Notes: a model not told the origin generated them from the letters alone. Shown: positions 24,560 to 36,900, counted from the first letter of the stretch. The stretch: DNA of 64,000 bases from Pilatotrama ljubarskyi (GCA_022385805.1 MU277692.1:186001-250000); one strand, 5' to 3'. Program-made: numbers and translations.

Positions 24560-24953
24560 GGATCGCAAACATGGTGTATGATAAAGCTTGGCATATTTCT
24601 TCTCAATGAGGACGTCCTAGCACGATGGAGCAGCGGTATTCTAGATAATCCTTTCCAACTAACTGTGGTGACGCTCCCCGTGTCATGGCGGAGAACTGAA
24701 GTTCCCAGTACGTTTTTGTCCAACGGGAAGACGCCACTTTCTAACAGATACAAGTTGGTGCTCAGCACTGCAGTTTCTATGAGTTTGTGGATGAGCAGGA
24801 ACGGGGCTATGGTGCAATTCATGGTGCTTCACGTCGCGCTCATGTGCTCTGTGCAGCAGCACGACGCATCTCAGCGCGGAGAGGCGGTTATGCGTCGCGT
24901 AGACTCTGGAATCTTATTGTACAAAACTATTACACAACTGGATTCACCTCCCG
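24560..24953. other. Convergent spacer
   Basis: About 390 bp lie between the F-box gene stop and the stop of the multi-TM protein on the other strand. It presumably holds both 3' UTRs. No gene or repeat is visible. Confidence 0.45.
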
Positions 24954-25988
24954 AGGTACTCCCTGAAAGTTGGAACGGCTTTGACGCCTACGACACCTGC
25001 AGTTGCCAACGCCGTCCAGCCGAGACGCGTGGGCCATGCTCCGGCTCCCGACACACCCATCTGGCCTACGGCCACGGCTACGACGTCATACAGGAGGATA
25101 GAGCCGAACAGCGGCTTTGTCGCTGCCGCAGCGAGCGGGAAGAATGCGTAAGTGGCCGCTTGGACTAAGTTGGATGGTGGGGCACGGTAACGCTTTCGTC
25201 AGATAATCAGATATGGTATGGGAAGACCAATTGTTTGTACTTACAGCGGCGACTCCTCCGTTGTCAATCAAGTCCAAAACACCGATGCCAGCGAAAGTTT
25301 TCGCCACGAGGTGCGTAAGACGTAGAAGTGAGGAACTCGATGGAGTCAGGGGAGGGAGCGCGGCGACAGCCAGCAGCTGCGCGAAGGTGTTAATTGTCAC
25401 CAACACCTGCGACGCCGTGAAGTCCTCGCGAAGCCAGAAGAATAGCCACCCAGCTACGAATGTGCATCAGCTGCAGTGACGTCCGTTCCGAGGCCGACAG
25501 TACTCACCAATGCAAAAGTTACCCAAAGCGTATACAGGAGCGTAGCTCAAGGCGACTTGCCAGCCTCGTTCGCTCTCCTTGGCCTGTACTTCTGCGTTGC
25601 CTGCCCCTGTCGCTTGGTACCCACCCGGTGGGTCCCGCTCGAAGAGCTTGCGGATCCAAGCGAGCTGGAGCACGACTTGCCCAGAGAAGAAGGCGGCAAT
25701 GAACCAAGGGTTCGGGGAAAAGGCGAAGTGGTTCTGTGCTCGGATTCAGAATTGGCGTGGAAATCAAACGCGGAACAAACTCACTGCTTCGGCAATGTCT
25801 TTCATGTTCGGCGTCGTGATCATGCCGTACGTCTGCACCGCGAAGTTGGTGAGAAACGAGCTCACGGTGAGCACGCGGGCGCGGGAGACTTCGTTGCCCA
25901 TCCTGACAGCTGGATGAGTGGTGATACTGCGTGAGCGAATGGGGGGTGGAATGGGTTCGACGTCGAGGCGACTATAGACCTCCCTCAT
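24954..25988 (-). CDS. Multi-pass membrane protein, unrecognised
   Basis: The gene starts at ATG 25988 (MREVYSRLDVEPIPPP) and ends at TGA 24954-24956. Exons assemble as follows. A first segment runs VLTVSSFLTNFAVQTYG to MKDIAEA. An intron then leads to AQNHFAFSPNPWFIAAFFS and the following hydrophobic stretch, RKLFERDPPGG, and SYAPVYALGNFCI. After another intron comes GWLFFWLREDFTASQVLV, TINTFAQLLAVAAL and a Ser-rich loop. The last exon holds YAFFPLAAATKPLFG, SILLYDVVAVAVGQMG and a C-terminus at FREYLGR. Six or so TM segments are likely, total about 280 residues. The splice site before the last exon is not resolved: the obvious donor after GGVAA leaves the phase off. It resembles small fungal membrane proteins of unknown function (a DUF1774-like layout is possible), but I do not assign it. 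Confidence 0.6.
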
Positions 25989-26307
25989 ATACGAGGCAGC
26001 TGTAAGGACGTCATGAGAAGGATGCTGTTACAATGGCGGGTGATGTCATTAAAGCAAGAGATCGCTTTCAGCCACAGACGCGACCCAAACTGGGCCAAAT
26101 GGTGATTCGTCCCGTTGCGGAGGAGCAGCATACATATGCGTACATACCGGCGCGGGCCAATAAGAACTACTGGCAGTGGCCGCAGCACGGTCGACACCTG
26201 GAAGGATTCGACCTGAGGGTAGACTCGGTCGGTACATACACAGCTTCAACAAGAACGTCTCGCCGAAAAAGAAAATATGTACAGCAAACACTGGTGCGCA
26301 AGAAAAT
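25989..26307. other. Intergenic spacer
   Basis: About 320 bp separate the start of the membrane protein gene from the stop of the zinc-finger/SAM-like gene, both on the minus strand. No other feature is seen. Confidence 0.45.
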
Positions 26308-28072
26308 CTAAGTTTTAGACGCCACAGTCGTGGCAGCGCATTTCTGCAACCCACCCCTTACGAGTGCGCTTTCCGTCCAGTCCAGTCCCGCCTCCTCCAA
26401 TTTACGCTGGAAGTTGTCAAGTATCGAGCCATCAAGCCTCCCCAATCCTTGCATCCGCACTCGATCGGTAATACCCGCACGTCGCAATATGCCCGCCAGG
26501 TCGGCCGATAGGCCGAGGTCCTTCAAGAATATTTCCACGGCGTCGGGTTCATCCTTCGCGCATTCCCAATGAGAATCTGCCTTTGCGGCGCTTGGGACAG
26601 GCTGCCGATATGTACGTGAAATATTACTGGCGGGGACCCGGGCCGTCGACGCGACTTGGCCGTCTTCTAGCGAACTAGGGCCTGCTGCTGGCAGTTGTGG
26701 CGTGAAATGTCGCATTGACCCCGAGTTCAGCCCGCTCGTTAGATAACTAGTAGAGGAAGTCGACGAGGCGGAGCGTGCATCCACGTGCTTGGTACTGAGG
26801 AGGTGAGCTTTTATGTTGCTAACACAGAGCCCCACATTTCCGGCAGAGATGATCTGATGGAGACAAACTGTCAGTTTCTCGTCGCGTCCCACGAAGGAAC
26901 AAGGTAGCATACTGGTTGACCAGGGCAATCCAGGCAACGGTATCCCCACCTAATGGTGCTCTCCGCCTGCTTACGGTACCCTATTTCGATCCGGTCGCCA
27001 GGAAATTCGGCACGAATGATCGGGAGCTGCTCGTGAAGCAGGCTAGGGGCCTGGATATCGTGCACAGGTGAGCCTCTCGATTTTGCAAAGGAGCCCATAG
27101 CCGGCTGACCTTTGGCGGACGCCCTCTCCCGCTGTAGGCCTCGACTACCCTCCCTCTCCCTCTCCCTCTTCCTCGTGCGGTCGACCCCGCCGATAGGGAA
27201 GACCTTCCGCCACGAGAGGCTGAGCTGCTCGCTCCTCCCCTCCACGGCGTGTTGCCCGACGAGACGGAGCTTGATGACGAGCCAGCCGTCCTGCCCGTTC
27301 GAAACGCTGCGGGGACCTTGTAAACGCGGACAGGGCTTCGTGGCCCTATATGCCCGTCATCCTCGATCTCCCTCTCCTCGTCCGAACTGTCCACGACGGT
27401 GCTATCCTCGGAGTCGGTTTTATATGATACCCCAGACCCCGTGCTTCCTGCATCGGACGGCCTCCGAGTACGCCGCCTTCTATGCATGACGGAATCAGGA
27501 GACATTGAGGTACGCACGTCTAGAAAAGGAGCCGGTCCGCCAGGTTCTAAACCACACATCATTGACGGCGAAGACATGTTACTCACAAGGCGCGTCCTCC
27601 CCGCGGAGCCGAGCCGACTTGCGCGTTCCCTCGTGTGGTTGCTCGTGGCTATCCCTATACCCGCGTCTCTGGCCATAGTAGGTACGTCCGGTGCTAGGCC
27701 GCAGGTTGTAGCCAGGTGCGCCGTTGAGCGTCAAGGAATCCATCGAGGGCTCCCGATCCGGCCGGTCCCAATCGCAGTCGGGTTCATCCGCCACTGGGGG
27801 CTCGTCGGGCCCGGACGTGCTTAGGTTGTATATGACGTTGATAGCGTGTTCGAAGGACAATTCGCGGGACATCATGCTGATACGAGGGCCTTTGACGAGG
27901 TATTGGAATAGATCTGCGGATGTCGAGGTACAGATCGTCAGATGGGCAGATAGACCCTCTTGGAGTTGTCACCACGACCTACCTATATACGATGCCGGGT
28001 CAATCAGCTCTTCACACAGTAGATAAGATTGTCGCGTGGATGCAGCAGTGATAGCTGTCGCGAGCCTACAAA
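26308..28072 (-). CDS. Zinc-finger and C-terminal SAM-like domain protein, copy A
   Basis: This gene is unrecognised, with a clear paralogue at 40200-41604 (copy B). The stop TAG is at 26308-26310. The last exon (to about 26872) holds the second half of a zinc finger and, at the C-terminus, a helical domain: EIFLKDLGLSADLAGILRRA then GITDRVRMQGLG and ALVRGGLQ. The finger is split by an intron: CLDC, then IISAGNVG, then HLLSTKH, giving C-x2-C...H-x5-H. Upstream exons encode acidic and Ser/Arg-rich disorder (DSSDEEREIEDD) and the block SARLRGEDAP-YVRTSMSPD, split by a phase-1 intron. A further upstream exon continues the protein (EELIDPASYI joined to DLFQYLVKGPRISMMSREL), so the ATG at 27875 is probably internal. 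The true start is not resolved; 28072 is the approximate limit of coding-like sequence. A nuclear DNA- or protein-binding role is only an inference. Confidence 0.68.
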
Positions 28073-28623
28073 CATGTAGATCCTCAGTGGAGGTGCACGG
28101 TGGAGAACTGCGCTCAATGCGTTCGCCGCGAGGCCGGCCTCAGAGGAGCTGCTTCGGTGAGATCTGCTCTGAGATCTACGGACGCGTTAAGGACCGGAGT
28201 ATCGGCGCGAAGGCGCGGAGTCTGTACCGATCGTCAAGCGCGCGACGTGTAGGCTCACGATGATGTCCGGCGTGGACAGGATATATACACTTGCAGGCGG
28301 CCTTGGCTACGCACGTCCTGCTCTCATACATGAATGCCTCACAAAATAGCACCTGAAGCCGGCGGCCCTGGCCCAGACAATGTGGGGGTCAGGACCGCTG
28401 CCTACTGCATAATACATCGCGAGGGCCGGCATCACCTTCCGTAGTAGACGGGAGACCGGTATCGGCATGGTATGGCCATCGTATAACTCTGCATGAGCGC
28501 GAGAGCCGAGCGTCCAGATGTCGGGAAGCCACCTGTATGTGGCGAGAACGAACTGTACGCGAAATCAACACCTCGATGGCTCCGAGCAAGAAAACAAGAC
28601 AATCTCACCACAAACACGCCCTC
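28073..28623. other. Intergenic region between zinc-finger gene copy A and COG8
   Basis: About 550 bp lie here; both neighbours are on the minus strand. It may include the missing first exon of zinc-finger gene copy A. I could not find a start codon and splice donor that fit. No repeat or RNA gene is visible. Confidence 0.4.
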
Positions 28624-30378
28624 TCAATCCTTCGCAGTATCCTCTAGCCATTCATCAAATTCCCTCAATGCTCGCCGGAGCTCCTCACGAATCCCAAGCT
28701 CCCCCTCACTCTCGGCCTCCTTGATGCCATACACGCCCTCCACCAATGCGCGGCGCAGAAACGGCACGAAGACCTTCGCATACACCGTCCCCACCGCTCG
28801 AACGATGTCTTCCTCACGTTTCCTCTCCTCCGCGCTGGCCGTCGTCGCCCCATTGCTCCGGTACTCTGCCGTACCGCGCGCGTACGTTAGTAGTGCATTG
28901 GCGCCGCGCGTGAGGCCCGCCTCCAGCGAAAGGAGGAGGTCGTGCAGGAGCGATGCGGGTGCGAGGAGGCGAAGGCCGTTCATTGCGGACAAGAGCGCGT
29001 TGGTGTAGAGAGCGAGGGGCGGGTAGGAGGCGAGAATGGGAGGAGGCACGTTTGGTGCAGCCGACGCGATTGCCGACAGCTGTGCGGGGGTGGGTATCGG
29101 TGGTGCAGCAGACGAGGAAGAGAGGAACAGCTGGGAGGGTTTCTTTCGCGAAGACCCCGCTCGCGATCGGCCCTTGGACGGATTTTCGGACTCGAGAGTC
29201 TTGAGCCACGAGTCTGTCGCATCCTCGAACTCGCGCGTTACCCCGCGCTGGACCGCTGAGGTGAACAGAGGGCCAAGCGCTGCACGGAAATCCATCCCCA
29301 CACGTGCGAACGACGTCGCGCAGTATGTCAGCTGTGTGAGCAGCGACGACAACAACGATGGGTCCGCGACCAGGGGAAGCGTGTCCCGTAATAAGTCGAG
29401 GATCTGACGCACGCGCAGGGTCGTGAACGTCGTCAGCAGGACGTGCAGTTCTGGTGGGGCGGGCTCGGCGTTGTGCGCGCGGTCGAGGAAGATAGTGGTG
29501 TACTGCGTGACGACATCATGCACGCCCTCCCGCCAGGCATCAACGTACCGCTTGAGGTAGCGTGAGTGTATCTCGCGCTCCCGCTCGACGCTACCCTCCC
29601 CACCCAGCCCTTTCTTCTCCACCTCCACTGCCCGTAGCGTTCCGTCGAGATAGGCGCTTCGCCCCGCCAGGAAGGCGAGCGCGAGTTCCTCCTCCGAAAG
29701 CACGTTCATTTTGCGGAGGAATCCCACAGCGCGGAAGAGCGCGGGGAGCTTCGCCTGTTCGTGCAAGACACGTAGGAGCTGCGCAAGCATGGAGTGGACG
29801 CGCGCGTCGCAGTCCGCCTTCACAGATTGGATCAGCGGGTTGGATGGGAACCGCGCGGCGAGAGTGGACGCATGCTGGGCTAGAAGAAGGGCGTCTGCGT
29901 AGTTGTGATTTCGTACTGAGGTCTCGAGGAGTAGCGGGAGAGAGAGCACGTCGTGAAGTTTGTCGTGGTGCTCGAGCACAAGCGCAGCTTTCCGGCGGGA
30001 GGCAAGCAATGTGCGCGAGTCCTGAGCAAATGTCCGCGCACGAGACTCAAGATTTGGAAGAGAAGAAAGCAGAGAGGAGAGCGACGAGGAGAGCGCGTCG
30101 AAAGAGGAGGAAAGCGTAGACGTTGTGGCGTGCAACGAGAGAAAGGTCGGGTAGGAGTTGTAGCAGAGCGTCGTCAGCGCGTTGGTGAGTTGTGCAGAGG
30201 ACGACGCGAGCTCTGTCGGCTCTGCCTCGAGTTCGTCGAGCGAGAGTGTAGTGAGGCGGGCGATATAAGAGGAAGCCTCGGAGGACGTCAGTGACGATGG
30301 CGGCAGGGTGTCCTTGGATGAAGATGCTAAGAGCTCGGGCAGCGTCGGAAGTTGCTCATCTTGGACAATGTCGCTCAT
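28624..30378 (-). CDS. COG8: COG8, conserved oligomeric Golgi complex subunit 8
   Basis: COG8 (Dor1) is a lobe-B subunit of the COG tether, needed for retrograde vesicle traffic in the Golgi. The gene is a single uninterrupted frame of about 585 codons. I choose the ATG at 30378 (MSDIVQDEQLPTLPELL). The open frame continues upstream across the LTR boundary at 30507, but that extension is retrotransposon sequence. The N-terminal half is a helical, coiled-coil-like Dor1 domain (SYIARLTTLSLDELEAEP, then CYNSYPTFLSLHATT). Diagnostic COG8 motifs include HNYADALLLAQH, AGRSAYLDGTLRAVE and SFARVGMDFRAALGPLF. The C-terminus ends in LREFDEWLEDTAKD. Length is typical. A Ser-rich disordered insert lies around residues 410-440. 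The retroelement LTR begins 129 bp upstream of the start codon and probably sits in or next to the promoter. Confidence 0.92.
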   Translation of the reverse strand: MSDIVQDEQLPTLPELLASSSKDTLPPSSLTSSEASSYIARLTTLSLDELEAEPTELASSSAQLTNALTTLCYNSYPTFLSLHATTSTLSSSFDALSSSLSSLLSSLPNLESRARTFAQDSRTLLASRRKAALVLEHHDKLHDVLSLPLLLETSVRNHNYADALLLAQHASTLAARFPSNPLIQSVKADCDARVHSMLAQLLRVLHEQAKLPALFRAVGFLRKMNVLSEEELALAFLAGRSAYLDGTLRAVEVEKKGLGGEGSVEREREIHSRYLKRYVDAWREGVHDVVTQYTTIFLDRAHNAEPAPPELHVLLTTFTTLRVRQILDLLRDTLPLVADPSLLSSLLTQLTYCATSFARVGMDFRAALGPLFTSAVQRGVTREFEDATDSWLKTLESENPSKGRSRAGSSRKKPSQLFLSSSSAAPPIPTPAQLSAIASAAPNVPPPILASYPPLALYTNALLSAMNGLRLLAPASLLHDLLLSLEAGLTRGANALLTYARGTAEYRSNGATTASAEERKREEDIVRAVGTVYAKVFVPFLRRALVEGVYGIKEAESEGELGIREELRRALREFDEWLEDTAKD

Positions 30379-30501
30379 ATTCCACGCGCAAACAATCGCC
30401 GCGACTGGCTGAGTAAGTATAGCGATGGCGGCGTAGAGGACGATGAGGAAAGAGTTCAGAGCAGTCTGCGCCCCGCCCCTCCGGGCGCCCGCGCGTCCAG
30501 G

Positions 30502-30506
30502 CGCAG
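30502..30506. repeat. Target site duplication, left copy
   Basis: CGCAG lies directly before the first TG of the left LTR. It is repeated directly after the final CA of the right LTR at 40118-40122. Five bp is the usual target duplication for Ty3/gypsy integrases. Confidence 0.93.
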
Positions 30507-30792
30507 TGTAGCAGGCACGCGTGAGCGTGACGCGTAACCCTTCGTGACTCACCTATTCCGTTTATCCCTTCTTCCAGACTCGGTCTCTGGCTCTCTTTCC
30601 TCCGGCTCTGTACCTGTACCTCGCTCATTTTCACCTACGCACGGACCATCATCGTAGGTATAAAAGAGCCTGTATCTTGTAGGGAGTCTTCAGCGTTCAC
30701 AGAACAGAGACGCAGACTTATAACCTGTCTTCTCTCGTGTGCGTTCTAACCGTGTGACCACAACCTTCCCGTTTGGGATCGCGACGGTTACA
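30507..30792 (+). repeat. Left (5') LTR
   Basis: It runs from TGTAGCAGGC to GCGACGGTTACA, 286 bp. It contains a 6-bp inverted repeat (CCTACG at 30634, CGTAGG at 30653) directly upstream of a TATA box (TATAAAAG, 30659-30666). Transcription would therefore start roughly at 30690. It has no visible difference from the right LTR. Confidence 0.97.
30659..30666 (+). promoter_or_regulatory. TATA box of the retrotransposon LTR
   Basis: TATAAAAG sits in the centre of the left LTR, where a U3/R boundary promoter is expected. The same octamer recurs in the right LTR at 39984-39991, from which transcription could read out toward zinc-finger gene copy B. Confidence 0.75.
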
Positions 30793-30984
30793 TCTTTTTG
30801 ACAGCTACTCTTGACTCTCTACTCGACTCTTGCTTACCTCGTAACCTCTCTACTTGCGACAACACTCTACTCTCATATCTTCCTAGTCGTCCTCTGGTCG
30901 GTCACCCCGAGTCTGATCAACTCGCGCCTCCGCCTCGACGACTATCCCTCGGAAACCCTTCCCAAAAACAACTCTCCTCGAACG

Positions 30985-33900
30985 ATGCCTCATCTTCGCA
31001 ACGGACGCGGCCGCAATACGCCGCCCGGTGGGGGAAACATCCCAGGTGAGTTCTCTACTCCTCACGAAGAACGTACGGGAGCCTCTGTCGAGTCTAGCCC
31101 TCTGGCTAGTCTCACAAGCTCCTCCCCCTCCCCCTCCGAAGACATCCATTCTTCGTCCGGGGTTCGGCCGGGACTGTCCTACAGTCGCGTGCTGTCCCCG
31201 AGTATTCCCTCAGGAGATCAGCGGCTCGCTCCTTCTGAGGCGAAAGCCCTTCCGCAGCGCGCGGAAGGCATTGCTGTCTCTAGTACTAGCAGTAATGAAA
31301 ATACTATCGACGCGAATGCGCGCGAGACGTCGGCCATTCATAGCAAGAACCTGCACGAGCAGGATGGAAAAGACGGCGGCCGTTGGATTGAAGTCACGCC
31401 CCGGCGCCGCACTCGTAGCTTGGAGTTGCCGCAGAACCGCAACCCGCTGAAAGCTACCACCACCCCCGCTGAGGCTCGAGAGCGACCACCTGCTGCGGTT
31501 GTCTCGGCCTACCCTCTGAGTCCGAAACCCGTGAGACCCGCACCAGGTGTTGGCTTGTCCGCGGCACAGCTGCAAGCCATCCACCGCGCTGAGTCAGCTA
31601 TGACTCCGGACGAAAAGGAACGAGTGCACCGGCGCATGAAGGCCGTGTACACTCCATGTGAGCAGAGACCCGCCTCGCGAGGCGAGGGGCCGTCCTCCTT
31701 TGAGAAGGGGAAGTCTGTTGACCCCTTGAATTGGGGAAATGTTGACATCAACCCCATTGAACTCGATCCAGAGGCACAGCGTCGCGCTCTGGAGGCATAT
31801 GCGGCTAGTCACAAAGCCCCCGAGTCGGGCTCGAAGATAATTGACATTCAATATGATCGCGATATGCACAAAGCGACTAGCAGCGCGACCCCGGCTGACG
31901 ACGAGCTGTCCGCCGCTGGCGACCGTGTGCTCTTACAGGAGCTGATGCGCGAGGTGTCAGACTTGCGTAGCCAGTTATCCTCCCTTCGAGCGGAGCGGAC
32001 GCGCGACGACGCCCGCGATACGCGTCCGCCGCGTGCGGTCACCTTTGAGTCGGCATCGTACTCAGTACCGAGTCAGCCTCCCGTACGCGGGTTTGCTGGC
32101 CCCTCCCAGGAGGGCGCTGCGGCGACCGCTCGCGCCCTGCTACCATCAGCGCAGGTCGACCCAACAAGCTATCTGGGTCAAATGTTTGGTCTAAACGCGA
32201 AGTCCGACCCAGTGCGGCAGGATCGAGGACATCTCGATTACGACGTGCCCGCGGCCAGCGCGGCGGGACCAGCGTCGCTACCGAAAAAATTGGTACTGAA
32301 ACCGCGGGAACCTACCCCTTACGGCGGTTCAACCAACATGCAGGTATTCCACAAATTCGCGCTTGAGGCGAAGAGCTTCCTGAATGGCTACAACGTTGAG
32401 CCACAGGACCACGCACTGCGGATATCGCACTACCTTACCGGTCGGGCGTGGGACTACTACCTCAACACCGTTATGAACACCGCATCCACTTGGGACATCG
32501 ACCGCCTCTTGCAAGGGCTTTTCGATTACTGTTTCCCAGTAGACTACCGTCAACGGCAGCGTGAGCGGTTGGAATCCGCTAGACAGAATGGGCGCTCAGT
32601 GAAGGAGTTTGTCCACGAATTGACTGGATTGTACAGTGTGCTGGGGAACGTACCTGAACACATGCGCGTGTTGAAGCTTTGGCACAGCCTTGACCCGCAT
32701 CTACAGGAAAAACTCTGGTGGTCAGGGATTACGCCAGATACCGCTACCTGGGAGCAGGTCCGGCAGACGGCGGAGCTGGCCGAAGTCGCGCAGGCTGCCA
32801 GCGAAAGTGCTAGTAAGCGAAATCGAACGCGTCCCAGTTCGGGCGAAGCGCCTCCGCGAGCCTCGTCCTCGACCGCGAAAGAGGACCGGGCACCGAGTCT
32901 GCGGGGCGCAAGGGCTACAGTAGCTTACGGCCGGAAGGGGCCAGCCGCTAGTCCAGCTGCACGCGGAGGCCGACCACCGTCGAATCGGGCACCAATGCCG
33001 TTTGGCGTGCCGAGGATGGATATGGCCACACGCCCCCCCAGCTCGGGCCGGAGAGGTGTACCAGATGCCCGCGAGCGCGCAGAGCTGCTAGCGGCAGGGA
33101 AATGCTTTGTCTGTCGGGAGACCGGGCACCTGTCGCGAAACTGCCCACAGGCCAGTCGGGTTAGCTCTAATCGCAAGAGCGGCGCACCGGGGCTCACTAG
33201 CTTTAATGTTGAGCTTGCCTTCGGGGATGCGGAGAAGCTTCGTGGCCTCGCGGAGTCCACAGCGCAACTCGATGAGCTTGAACTCTGTAATCTGGAACTA
33301 CTCGACATACCTGATGTCCGTCCCTCGCGACGGGCGCGCAGCAGCTCTATACCATCATTGATGACTGTCTCCGACTCGTCTTCAGAAACTGGTAGTGATG
33401 GCGCGGTCAGCGACACAGCACAAGGTGCCGATGCTAGGCAAGTGCCTATCTCACCAGATGGCACCTCATCGGTAGCTGGATACTCCGACTTGGTCGAGGA
33501 ATGGCTCACACAAGTGGGGGGACCTGACACAGCAGGAGATTCCCCGGTTGAGGAGATAGACACTCAGTCTGACACTATGAGTATGCCCGAGCTCGAGGCC
33601 GTCTCAGACTATGATGACGATGACTTATGTTCACTCACCAGTGAAGCCCAATATTCACGAGACCCAGGTGATCTGGATGATGCATTCAGCGCGCTGACGC
33701 TGCCTAGTGTATGGCGACGAGGGACAACTCGCCGTCATCTCGGACATGTCCGGGAACTCGCATCGAAGCCGAACGGGGCGGACGCATTTGCAGAAGGGCT
33801 TGAGATTGCCTTGAATACAGTCTTCCCGTACCCGGACCTTTCAGTGCCGTGGCGCTCCAGCCACAGAGTACTGGATGTAGGCCGCCGATTCACTTGCTTC

Positions 33901-36900
33901 CCATACCCCGACTTTGTCGAGGTCCAGGACAACTATCTGTCTTTTTGCATATTAGTCCCTAATGCACACATTGTGAATCCAATGCTGGACTTACATCAAT
34001 GGTATGCCAGACAAGTTCACCTCGCTCTGCGCCCTTCCTTCAGTCCAGATGACCTGGTGGGTTCAGAGCTCCCTGCTCTCTTTGCTGGGGTCGTCCATGA
34101 CCTCCCGGCCAGTGCGACGTCGTGCCGCCCTGGCAAGGGACTCGTGGTTCCGTCGCGTCGGCCTGGCGGTGGGATACGTGCCGGGTACGAGGACCTATAC
34201 TGGCATCAGGCTTCGGTCGTTCTCGAGCAGAATCGACCTTACTTCTGGGATGAAGTTAGAGAAGCATCAGTCGATTTCTACCTCGAGCCGCAGGGGGATG
34301 GGGCTTACCATGTATACTCCGGCGCTGGGCTAGATGACCCACCTGAACTGCGCCCGGAGTGGCTGCGAGACCCGTGCTTCGATGTGGCAGATTGGTTCCG
34401 ACTTGAGGTGCTTCAGCAAGCGGGATCCTGTGCTGGGTCATCAGTTCCTGGCACCATGGGACCCGTCCTCGCAAACGGTACGGCGGCGGTGCTCGAAGAA
34501 GTGTTCCCAGACCCACGATACCGTGAGTGTGACGGACCGCGCCGGTTTGACTGTGTACAGGTCACTGGAGGCGTCCTTATTGGAGACAACTACCTCCAGC
34601 TGAACGGGGTTTGCCCGGACGAGCTGTACGGAAGGCCACTCTTCAACTTACCGGATTGGTATGCCCGGCAGGCGGCCAAGGCTCTAGAAGACGAACCCTT
34701 TGATCTTGATGATCTGGAGGGCGAGCTCAGAGATCTGTTGGACAGCGCTGAGGCCGAAACCACTGCTTACCCCCTCGAGTTGAACGCGGCCGCAGTGCAG
34801 GGCCTGCCGGCAGTGCAGCGGAATGCAGCAACACCCCGCGACTTCAAGCGCTTGATCCCGGAACCCATTGTTGTCGTGATCGACGTAAACGGGCACCCTG
34901 CACGGACCTTGCTGGATTCCGGGTCACTCTCCGACTTCATGTCTAGTAAGCTGGCACATCAGCTAGGCATACAGACGACTGAGCTGGAGAAGCCACTACC
35001 TGTTCATCTTGCAGTCCAGGGGTCCCGTGCAAAGATCAACTTGGGCTGCACGGCAGCTATCAAGTATCAGAATATTATGGAGCAGCGATACTTCGACGTG
35101 ATCAACTTACTGAATTACGATCTGATCCTGGGGACTCCATTCTTGTTCCAACATCGCGTGACACTCGGTCTTAACCCAACCTCCGTGGTGGTCGGCAGTG
35201 CCGCTGCACTCCCGATAGAAGGGAAGCGTGTGCGCGTGCTGGAGTCGCGCGCCGCGGACATCTATGCCGACAACCTAGACGCCGCTCGTCAGCATCTACA
35301 AGACTATGCTCAGGATATTTGTGTGGATGCGAGCGACTCACCACTTCCGCCGCTCCGCGCGATCAATCATACCATCCCTCTCAAGGACCCCTCAAAGGTG
35401 TACACTTGGCGACCGTCCAAGTGCCCCGACGCGCACCGCGCGAGCTGGATTGAGAAACGGGATGCCTACTTGAAATCGGGGCGGTGGCGCATGAGTAATG
35501 CGCGCAACACCTCGCCAATGCTGCTACTCACCAAGCCCGGAACCGGAGTGAAAGGCATCCCACCGCGCCTTCGGGTGGTGTGTGATCTGCGCGAACGAAA
35601 CTCGAACACACAGAAACTCACGTCCCCTCTGCCCGATATGGAAGCTATACTACGGCGTTTAGCCCGGAAGAAGTACCGGTCGCTAATCGACGGCAAAGAC
35701 GCTTATGAGCAGATCCGCGTCACACCGGAGCATGTAGAGCGGACAGCGATGACTACTCCAGACGGCAACATGGTGAGCCTCGTTCTGCAGCAAGGAGATT
35801 GCAATGCTGTGGCGACGTACCAGTCCTTGATGAATCACATCTTTGGGCCCTTCATTGGTGTCTTCATGGATGTGTACCTTGACGACATTGTTATCTATTC
35901 AGATACTCTGGTGGAGCACATCCAGCACTGCAAGCAGGTAATTGACGTGCTACGGCGTGAGCAACTCTACCTCAGTGCAACCAAACTACGCTTTTGCTGT
36001 CCCGAAATGAAGGTCCTCGGGCGCGTCGTGAACAATGCGGGCATCCGGATGGACCCTGACAAGGTTGACTCAGTCCTCAATTGGAAGACCCCCACAAGTA
36101 AGGAACTCTTACGAGGTTTCCTGGGGTCTGTGGGGTACCTTGCAGACGACATCGCGACAGTAAGGATCCCGATGGGCATCCTGACCTCACTTACTGGCTC
36201 GGATACGAGCTTCGTCTGGGACTTCACACATCAGCGTGCATTTGATGAGATCAAGCGGTTGGTGCACGCTCACCGCGAACACCACCGGAAGCCGCTGGAT
36301 TACTCACCGGATGCCGAGCCGATCTGGCTTGTAACAGATGGTTCGCATGGCGGCATTGCCGGTGTTGTTGCACAGGGCACGGACTACCGCTCTGGCCGCG
36401 TCGCGGCCTTCTTCTCTGCGAAGTTGTCATCAGCGCAGTCCAATTATGCTGTCCACGAGATAGAGATGCTTGCCGGTGTGGAAGCCATGTTGCGCCACCG
36501 TGAGATCCTCCTCGGGTGCCACTTCAAGTGGGTCACCGACCACAAAGGCTTGATTCACTTGTTGAAGCAGCGGAATCTGTCCGGGCGACAAGCACGCTGG
36601 TTAGAGAAAATCTCCGAGTTTGACTTCGAGGTGCAGTACACACCTGGCGTCGAGAACGTTCTCGCGGACGCCTTGTCCCGTATCTATTCAAATGATGGGG
36701 CAGGCACAGTGCGCGCCCCGACCGAATACACCGTGCATGACGACAGTGAACCGGTCCAGGCGCGACTGGCCGCCAACGCCATATCAATGCCTGTCCTAGT
36801 TGGCTTGGAGGCTGCCGCAGCGATGCCAGGCATGCTGCGACGCTCTCCTCGTCATACCGCGGCTACCACAGAGGTCGCGCGCCCAGCGCCGCCGGGTCGC

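Noticed and set aside
30379..30552. N-terminal extension of COG8 across the LTR boundary
   Set aside because: The extra codons come from the LTR and the promoter. The same LTR translation appears at the right LTR (near 39840-39877), so it is coincidental.
30811..30984. In-frame extension of gag-pol upstream of ATG 30985 (beginning at a TTG)
   Set aside because: No ATG exists between the left LTR and 30985 in this frame. The extension is untranslated leader.
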